Below, one piece after another: positions 56,746-64,000 of a DNA stretch of 64,000 nucleotides. The notes beneath the pieces were generated by a model. It ran no database searches, had not been told where the DNA came from, and saw nothing but the letters and a program-made list of their open reading frames with translations. Source of the stretch: Atherix ibis (taxonomy: Eukaryota; Arthropoda; Insecta; Diptera; Athericidae); the NCBI GenBank assembly GCA_958298945.1, contig OY282608.1, positions 61,232,951-61,296,950 on the forward strand. The letters run 5' to 3'. Every line of letters starts with the position of its first letter. Positions within the stretch are counted from its first letter, which is position 1. The translations under genes were made by a program, and so were the position numbers.

Positions 56746-59588
56746 CTTAGTAACCAACAAGCCAACAGACCAACAAACCAACAAACCAACAAACCAACAA
56801 ACCAACAAGCCAACAAACCAACAAACCAACAAACCAACAAACCAACAAACCAACAAACCAACAAACCAACAAACAAATAAACCAACAAATCAACAAACCA
56901 ACAAACCAACAAGCCAACAAGCCAACAAACCAATAAACCAACAAAACCAACAAGCCAACAAACCAACAAACCAACAAACCAACAAACCAACAAACCAACA
57001 AGCCAACAAACCAACAAACAAATAAACCAACAAACCAAAAAACCAACAAACCAACAAACCAACAAACCAACAAACCAAAAAACCAACAAACCAACAAACC
57101 AACAAACCAACAAACCAACAAGCCAACAAACCAACAAGCCAACAAACCAACAAACCAAGTAACCAAAAAGCCAACAAACTAACAAACCAACAAGCCAACA
57201 AGCCAACAAACCAACAAGCCAACAAACCAACAAACCAACAAAGCAACAAGCCAACAAGCCAACAAACCAACAAACCAACAAGCCAACAAACCAACAAACC
57301 AACAAGCCAACAAGCCAACAAGCCAACAAACCAACAAACAAGCCAACAAGCCAACAAGCCAACAAACCAACAAACCAACAAGCCAACAAACCAACAAACA
57401 AATAAACCAACAAACCAACAAACCAACAAACCAACAAACCAACAAGCCAACAAGCCAACAAACCAACAAACCAACAAACCAACAAGCCAACAAACCAACA
57501 AACCAACAAACCAACAAACCAACAAGCCAACAAACCAACAAACAAATAAACCAACAAACCAAAAAACCAACAAACCAACAAACCAACAAACCAACAAACC
57601 AACAAACCAACAAACCAACAAGCCAACAAGCCAACAAGCCAACAACCCAACAAGCCAACAAACCAACAAACCAACAAACCAACAAACAAATAAACCAACA
57701 AACCAACAAACCAACAAACCAACAAACCAACAAACCAACAAACCAACAAACTAACAAACAAATAAACCAACAAACCAACAAACGAACAAACCAACAAACC
57801 AACAAACCAACAAACCAACAAGCCAACAAGCCAACAAACCAACAAACCAACAAACCAACAAACCAACAAGCCAACAAACCAACAAGCCAACAAACCAACA
57901 AACCAAGTAACCAAAAAGCCAACAAACTAACAAACCAACAAGCAAACAAGCCAACAAACCAACAAACCAACAAAGCAACAAGCCAACAAGCCAACAAACC
58001 AACAAGCCAACAAACCAACAAACTAACAAACCAACAAACCAAGTAACCAAAAAGCCAACAAGCCAACAAACCAACAAAACAACAAACCAACAAGCCAACA
58101 AACCAACAAAGCAACAAACCAACAAACCAACAAGCCAACAAGCCAACAAACCAACAAACTAACAAACCAACAAGCCAACAAACCAACAAACCAACAAGCC
58201 AACAAGTCAACAAACCAACAAACCAACAAACCATCAAGCCAACAAGCCAACAAACCAACAAACCAACAAGCCAACAAACCAACAAACCAACAAGCCAACA
58301 AGCCAACAAACCAACAAACCAACAAGCCAACAAGCCAACAAACCAACAAACCAACAAGCCAACAAACCAACAAACAAATAAACCAACAAACGAACAAACC
58401 AACAAGCCAACAAGCCAAAAAACCTACAAACCAACAAACCAACAAACCAACAAGCCAACAAACCAACAAACCAACAAACCAACAAACCAACAAACCAACA
58501 AACCAACAAACCAACAAACCAACAAGCCAACAAGCCAACAAACTAACAAACCAACAAACCAACAAGCCAAGAAACCAACAAACCAACAAACCAACAAGCC
58601 AACAAGCCAACAAACCAACAAACCAACAAACCAACAAGCCAACAAACCAACAAACCATCAAACCAAGTAACCAAAAAGCCAACAAACTAACAAACCAACA
58701 AGCCAACAAGCCAACAAACCAACAAGCCAACAAACCAACAAACCAACAAAGCAACAAGCCAACAAGCCAACAAACCAACAAACCAACAAGCCAACAAACC
58801 AACAAACCAACAAGCCAACAAACCAACAAACCAACAAACCAACAAACCAAGTAACCAAAAAGCCAACAAACTAACAAACCAACAAGCCAACAAGCCAACA
58901 AACCAACAAACCAACAAACCAACAAACCAACAAGCCAACAAACCAACAAACCAACAAGCCAACAAACCAAAAACCAACAAACCAACAAACCAACAAACCA
59001 ACAAGCCAACAAGCCAACAAACCAACAAACCAACAAAGGAACAAGCCAACAAACCAACAAACCAACAAGCCAACAAACCAACAAACCAACAAACCAACAA
59101 ACCAAGTAACCAAAAAGCCAACAAACTAACAAAACAACAAGCCAACAAGCCAACAAACCAACAAAGCCAACAAACCAACAAACCAACAAACCAACAAGCC
59201 AACAAGCCAACAAACCAACAAACCAACAAACCAACAAACCAACAAACCAAGTAACCAAAAAGCCAACAAACTAACAAACCAACAAGTCAACAAGCCAACA
59301 AACCAACAAGCCAACAAACCAATAAACCAACAAACCAAGTAACCAAAAAGCCAACAAACTAACAAACCAACAAGCCAACAAGCCAACAAGCCAACAAACC
59401 AACAAACCAACAAAGCAACAAACCAACAAACCAACAAACCAACAAACCAACAAGCCAACAAGCCAACAAACCAACAAACCAACAAGCCAACAAGCGAACA
59501 AACCAACAAACCAACAAACCAACAAGCCAACAACCAACAAACCAACAAACCAAAAAACGAACAAACCAACAAGCCAACAAACCACAAA
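56746..59588. repeat. Higher-order unit, 2843 bases (tandem partner 59589-62286)
   Basis: From about 57.0 kb on, every landmark recurs 2698 bases later: half-unit caag at 57339 and 60037, cctac at 58423 and 61121, aaggaac at 59038 and 61736, cttag at 59589 and 62287. Two substitutions are visible: ccaagtaa at 58039 against ctaagtaa at 60737, and t at 59287 against c at 61985. This copy is 145 bases longer because of the segment at 56874-57018. Confidence 0.9.
56874..57018. repeat. 145-base segment present in one tandem copy and missing from the next
   Basis: The segment starts at a caaataaa unit (56874) and ends just before the next caaataaa (57019). The copy at 59.7 kb has a single caaataaa at this place and lacks the 145 bases between. 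The length is 18 units plus 1, the extra base coming from a 9-base ccaacaaaa unit. The copy at 62.4 kb keeps the segment in a 137-base form. The limits match exchange or slippage between the two flanking caaataaa units. Confidence 0.88.
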
Positions 59589-62286
59589 CTTAGTAACCAA
59601 CAAGCCAACAAACCAACAAACCAACAAACCAACAAACCAACAAACCAACAAGCCAACAAACCAACAAACCAACAAACCAACAAACCAACAAACCAACAAA
59701 CCAACAAACCAACAAACAAATAAACCAACAAACCAAAAAACCAACAAACCAACAAACCAACAAACCAACAAACCAAAAAACCAACAAACCAACAAACCAA
59801 CAAACCAACAAACCAACAAGCCAACAAACCAACAAGCCAACAAACCAACAAACCAAGTAACCAAAAAGCCAACAAACTAACAAACCAACAAGCCAACAAG
59901 CCAACAAACCAACAAGCCAACAAACCAACAAACCAACAAAGCAACAAGCCAACAAGCCAACAAACCAACAAACCAACAAGCCAACAAACCAACAAACCAA
60001 CAAGCCAACAAGCCAACAAGCCAACAAACCAACAAACAAGCCAACAAGCCAACAAGCCAACAAACCAACAAACCAACAAGCCAACAAACCAACAAACAAA
60101 TAAACCAACAAACCAACAAACCAACAAACCAACAAACCAACAAGCCAACAAGCCAACAAACCAACAAACCAACAAACCAACAAGCCAACAAACCAACAAA
60201 CCAACAAACCAACAAACCAACAAGCCAACAAACCAACAAACAAATAAACCAACAAACCAAAAAACCAACAAACCAACAAACCAACAAACCAACAAACCAA
60301 CAAACCAACAAACCAACAAGCCAACAAGCCAACAAGCCAACAACCCAACAAGCCAACAAACCAACAAACCAACAAACCAACAAACAAATAAACCAACAAA
60401 CCAACAAACCAACAAACCAACAAACCAACAAACCAACAAACCAACAAACTAACAAACAAATAAACCAACAAACCAACAAACGAACAAACCAACAAACCAA
60501 CAAACCAACAAACCAACAAGCCAACAAGCCAACAAACCAACAAACCAACAAACCAACAAACCAACAAGCCAACAAACCAACAAGCCAACAAACCAACAAA
60601 CCAAGTAACCAAAAAGCCAACAAACTAACAAACCAACAAGCAAACAAGCCAACAAACCAACAAACCAACAAAGCAACAAGCCAACAAGCCAACAAACCAA
60701 CAAGCCAACAAACCAACAAACTAACAAACCAACAAACTAAGTAACCAAAAAGCCAACAAGCCAACAAACCAACAAAACAACAAACCAACAAGCCAACAAA
60801 CCAACAAAGCAACAAACCAACAAACCAACAAGCCAACAAGCCAACAAACCAACAAACTAACAAACCAACAAGCCAACAAACCAACAAACCAACAAGCCAA
60901 CAAGTCAACAAACCAACAAACCAACAAACCATCAAGCCAACAAGCCAACAAACCAACAAACCAACAAGCCAACAAACCAACAAACCAACAAGCCAACAAG
61001 CCAACAAACCAACAAACCAACAAGCCAACAAGCCAACAAACCAACAAACCAACAAGCCAACAAACCAACAAACAAATAAACCAACAAACGAACAAACCAA
61101 CAAGCCAACAAGCCAAAAAACCTACAAACCAACAAACCAACAAACCAACAAGCCAACAAACCAACAAACCAACAAACCAACAAACCAACAAACCAACAAA
61201 CCAACAAACCAACAAACCAACAAGCCAACAAGCCAACAAACTAACAAACCAACAAACCAACAAGCCAAGAAACCAACAAACCAACAAACCAACAAGCCAA
61301 CAAGCCAACAAACCAACAAACCAACAAACCAACAAGCCAACAAACCAACAAACCATCAAACCAAGTAACCAAAAAGCCAACAAACTAACAAACCAACAAG
61401 CCAACAAGCCAACAAACCAACAAGCCAACAAACCAACAAACCAACAAAGCAACAAGCCAACAAGCCAACAAACCAACAAACCAACAAGCCAACAAACCAA
61501 CAAACCAACAAGCCAACAAACCAACAAACCAACAAACCAACAAACCAAGTAACCAAAAAGCCAACAAACTAACAAACCAACAAGCCAACAAGCCAACAAA
61601 CCAACAAACCAACAAACCAACAAACCAACAAGCCAACAAACCAACAAACCAACAAGCCAACAAACCAAAAACCAACAAACCAACAAACCAACAAACCAAC
61701 AAGCCAACAAGCCAACAAACCAACAAACCAACAAAGGAACAAGCCAACAAACCAACAAACCAACAAGCCAACAAACCAACAAACCAACAAACCAACAAAC
61801 CAAGTAACCAAAAAGCCAACAAACTAACAAAACAACAAGCCAACAAGCCAACAAACCAACAAAGCCAACAAACCAACAAACCAACAAACCAACAAGCCAA
61901 CAAGCCAACAAACCAACAAACCAACAAACCAACAAACCAACAAACCAAGTAACCAAAAAGCCAACAAACTAACAAACCAACAAGCCAACAAGCCAACAAA
62001 CCAACAAGCCAACAAACCAATAAACCAACAAACCAAGTAACCAAAAAGCCAACAAACTAACAAACCAACAAGCCAACAAGCCAACAAGCCAACAAACCAA
62101 CAAACCAACAAAGCAACAAACCAACAAACCAACAAACCAACAAACCAACAAGCCAACAAGCCAACAAACCAACAAACCAACAAGCCAACAAGCGAACAAA
62201 CCAACAAACCAACAAACCAACAAGCCAACAACCAACAAACCAACAAACCAAAAAACGAACAAACCAACAAGCCAACAAACCACAAA
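59589..62286. repeat. Higher-order unit, 2698 bases
   Basis: This is the tandem partner of 56746-59588. Its length is 2 modulo 8. The phase-slipped units inside it account for this: half-unit at 60037 (+4), short unit near 61665 (-1), 9-base unit near 61856 (+1), short unit near 62226 (-1) and ccacaaa at 62280 (-1), giving +2. Confidence 0.9.
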
Positions 62287-64000
62287 CTTAGTAACCAACA
62301 AGCCAACAAACCAACAAACCAACAAACCAACAAACCAACAAACCAACAAGCCAACAAACCAACAAACCAACAAACCAACAAACCAACAAACCAACAAACC
62401 AACAAACCAACAAACAAATAAACCAACAAATCAACAAACCAACAAACCAACAAGCCAACAAGCCAACAAACCAATAAACCAACAAAACCAACAAGCCAAC
62501 AAACCAACAAACCAACAAACCAACAAACCAACAAGCCAACAAACCAACAAACAAATAAACCAACAAACCAAAAAACCAATAAACCAACAAACCAACAAAC
62601 CAACAAACCAAAAAACCAACAAACCAACAAACCAACAAACCAACAAACCAACAAGCCAACAAACCAACAAACCAACAAACCAACAAACCAAGTAACCAAA
62701 AAGCCAACAAACTAACAAACCAACAAGCCAACAAGCCAACAAACCAACAAGCCAACAAACCAACAAACCAACAAAGCAACAAGCCAACAAGCCAACAAAC
62801 CAACAAACCAACAAGCCAACAAACCAACAAACCAACAAGCCAACAAGCCAACAAGCCAACAAACCAACAAACAAGCCAACAAGCCAACAAGCCAACAAAC
62901 CAACAAACCAACAAGCCAACAAACCAACAAACAAATAAACCAACAAACCAACAAACCAACAAACCAACAAACCAACAAGCCAAAAAGCCAACAAACCAAC
63001 AAACCAACAAACCAACAAGCCAACAAACCAACAAACCAACAAACCAACAAACCAACAAGCCAACAAACCAACAAACAAATAAACCAACAAACCAAAAAAC
63101 CAACAAACCAACAAACCAACAAACCAACAAACCAACAAGCCAACAAGCCAACAAGCCAACAAGCCAACAAGCCAACAACCCAACAAGCCAACAAACCAAC
63201 AAACCAACAAACCAACAAACAAATAAACCAACAAACCAACAAACCAACAAACCAACAAACCAACAAACCAACAAACCAACAAACCAACAAACCAACAAAC
63301 TAACAAACAAATAAACCAACAAACCAACAAACGAACAAACCAACAAACCAACAAACCAACAAACCAACAAGCCAACAAGCCAACAAACCAACAAACCAAC
63401 AAACCAACAAGCCAACAAACCAACAAGCCAACAAACCAACAAACCAAGTAACCAAAAAGCCAACAAACTAACAAACCAACAAGCAAACAAGCCAACAAAC
63501 CAACAAACCAACAAAGCAACAAGCCAACAAGCCAACAAACCAACAAGCCAACAAACCAACAAACTAACAAACCAACAAACCAAGTAACCAAAAAGCCAAC
63601 AAGCCAACAAGCCAACAAACCAACAAAACAACAAACCAACAAGCCAACAAACCAACAAAGCAACAAACTAACAAACCAACAAGCCAACAAGCCAACAAAC
63701 CAACAAACTAACAAACCAAAAAGCCAACAAACCAACAAACCAACAAGCCAACAAGTCAACAAACCAACAAACAAACAAACCATCAAGCCAACAAGCCAAC
63801 AAACCAACAAACCAACAAGCCAACAAACCAACAAACCAACAAGCCAACAAGCCAACAAACCAACAAACCAACAAGCCAACAAGCCAACAAACCAACAAAC
63901 CAACAAGCCAACAAACCAACAAACAAATAAACCAACAAACGAACAAACCAACAAGCCAACAAGCCAAAAAACCTACAAACCAACAAACCAACAAGCCAAC
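61969..64000. repeat. Right-edge higher-order unit, cut by the window end
   Basis: This repeats 53240-55240 with an offset of 8721 to 8737. The last complete landmark is cctac at 63972. The array continues past the edge in mid-unit, so no right boundary can be given. Confidence 0.88.

Larger units (their letters stand above)
1..64000. repeat. 8-bp satellite array, unit ccaacaaa/ccaacaag, fills the window
   Basis: Every line of the window reads as a head-to-tail 8-base unit in one orientation. The two dominant forms are ccaacaaa and ccaacaag, differing only in the last base. Minority forms keep the 8-base length and differ by one to three substitutions, for example ctaacaaa, gcaacaaa, cgaacaaa, tcaacaaa, caaataaa, ccaagtaa and ccaaaaag. 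I found no unique sequence, inverted repeat or orientation switch. The array runs off both edges. The plus strand is nearly pure A and C, the minus strand T and G. No function can be read from it. Satellite DNA (heterochromatic, centromeric or subtelomeric) is the natural class in a eukaryote; a bacterial expansion or an assembly artefact cannot be excluded from the sequence. Confidence 0.98.
43000..64000. repeat. Higher-order array with seven ccaaaaaacctac landmarks
   Basis: The variant pair ccaaaaaa then cctacaaa, preceded about 30 bases upstream by cgaacaaa, occurs seven times with cctac at 43313, 47338, 50857, 55235, 58423, 61121 and 63972. Spacings are 4025, 3519, 4378, 3188, 2698 and 2851. 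It is not found left of 43 kb. The intervals share long ordered landmark strings, so this third of the window is a higher-order repeat whose period generally shortens toward the right edge. Confidence 0.87.

Noticed and set aside
1..64000. CRISPR array
   Set aside because: The repeated unit is 8 bases and contiguous. There are no 20-40 base direct repeats separated by unique spacers and no adjacent cas genes.
1..64000. Telomere repeat
   Set aside because: The T/G strand TTTGTTGG superficially resembles telomeric G-rich repeats, but it has no run of three G, matches no telomere repeat I know, and carries higher-order duplications over tens of kilobases, unlike terminal telomere tracts. Subtelomeric location remains possible.
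1..64000. Phase-variable coding repeat, as in bacterial contingency loci
   Set aside because: Those tracts are tens to hundreds of bases inside or next to a gene. Here no gene frame is present and the array exceeds 64 kb.
1..64000. Terminators, hairpin RNAs or tRNA/rRNA genes
   Set aside because: A strand made almost only of A and C cannot form stems. No inverted repeat or conserved RNA motif was seen.
3090..64000. Transposon or insertion sequence as the cause of the block duplications
   Set aside because: No terminal inverted repeats, target-site duplications or transposase-like frames are present at block edges. The edges lie within ordinary units, which fits unequal exchange or slippage better.

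Overview
The whole 64,000-base window is one uninterrupted array of an 8-base tandem repeat. I find no gene, RNA gene, mobile element, CRISPR array, origin, promoter or unique-sequence island in it. The plus-strand unit is ccaacaaa, with a very common variant ccaacaag; rarer variants carry one to three substitutions (ctaacaaa, cgaacaaa, caaataaa, ccaagtaa, ccaaaaag, ccaataaa, ccgacaaa and others). The array is cut at both window edges, so its true length is more than 64 kb and neither boundary is visible.

The plus strand is almost entirely A and C. Because neither common unit contains a stop codon in any phase, very long open frames exist on the minus strand, and shorter ones on the plus strand. 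They encode only a circularly permuted octapeptide (LVCWFVGL on the minus strand, PTNQQTNK on the plus strand). They start at TTG or GTG or at chance ATG, have no ribosome-binding context, and are open in several frames at once. I treat all of them as translation artefacts and list none as CDS.

The information lies in the pattern of rare variant units, which act as landmarks. They show a hierarchy of duplications. Bases 1-15,000 hold five copies of a module with an exact 144-base internal spacing, a four-copy module around 3.1-8.1 kb, a roughly 2 kb duplication (4.7-6.6 against 7.7-9.4 kb) and short tandem duplications of 368 and 288 bases. Bases 15,000-33,600 are built from copies about 4.7 and 5.5 kb apart, with a 384-base tandem module between them. 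Bases 33,600-43,000 hold short tandem duplications (408, 216, 336 bases) and a pair of copies about 1.25-1.3 kb long. Bases 43,000-64,000 are a higher-order array whose period shortens toward the right edge (about 4.0, 3.5, 4.4, 3.2, 2.7, 2.85 kb), with a super-period of about 8.7 kb.

Most copy-to-copy length differences are whole multiples of 8 bases. The rest are explained by a few units that are 1 base short, 1 base long or half-length. This is the pattern expected of a satellite evolving by replication slippage and unequal exchange.

The organism cannot be identified from the sequence. A long satellite of this kind would be ordinary in eukaryotic heterochromatin and unusual in a bacterial chromosome, but no flanking gene settles the question. 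Positions and offsets were read by eye from landmark motifs; percent identities were not computed.
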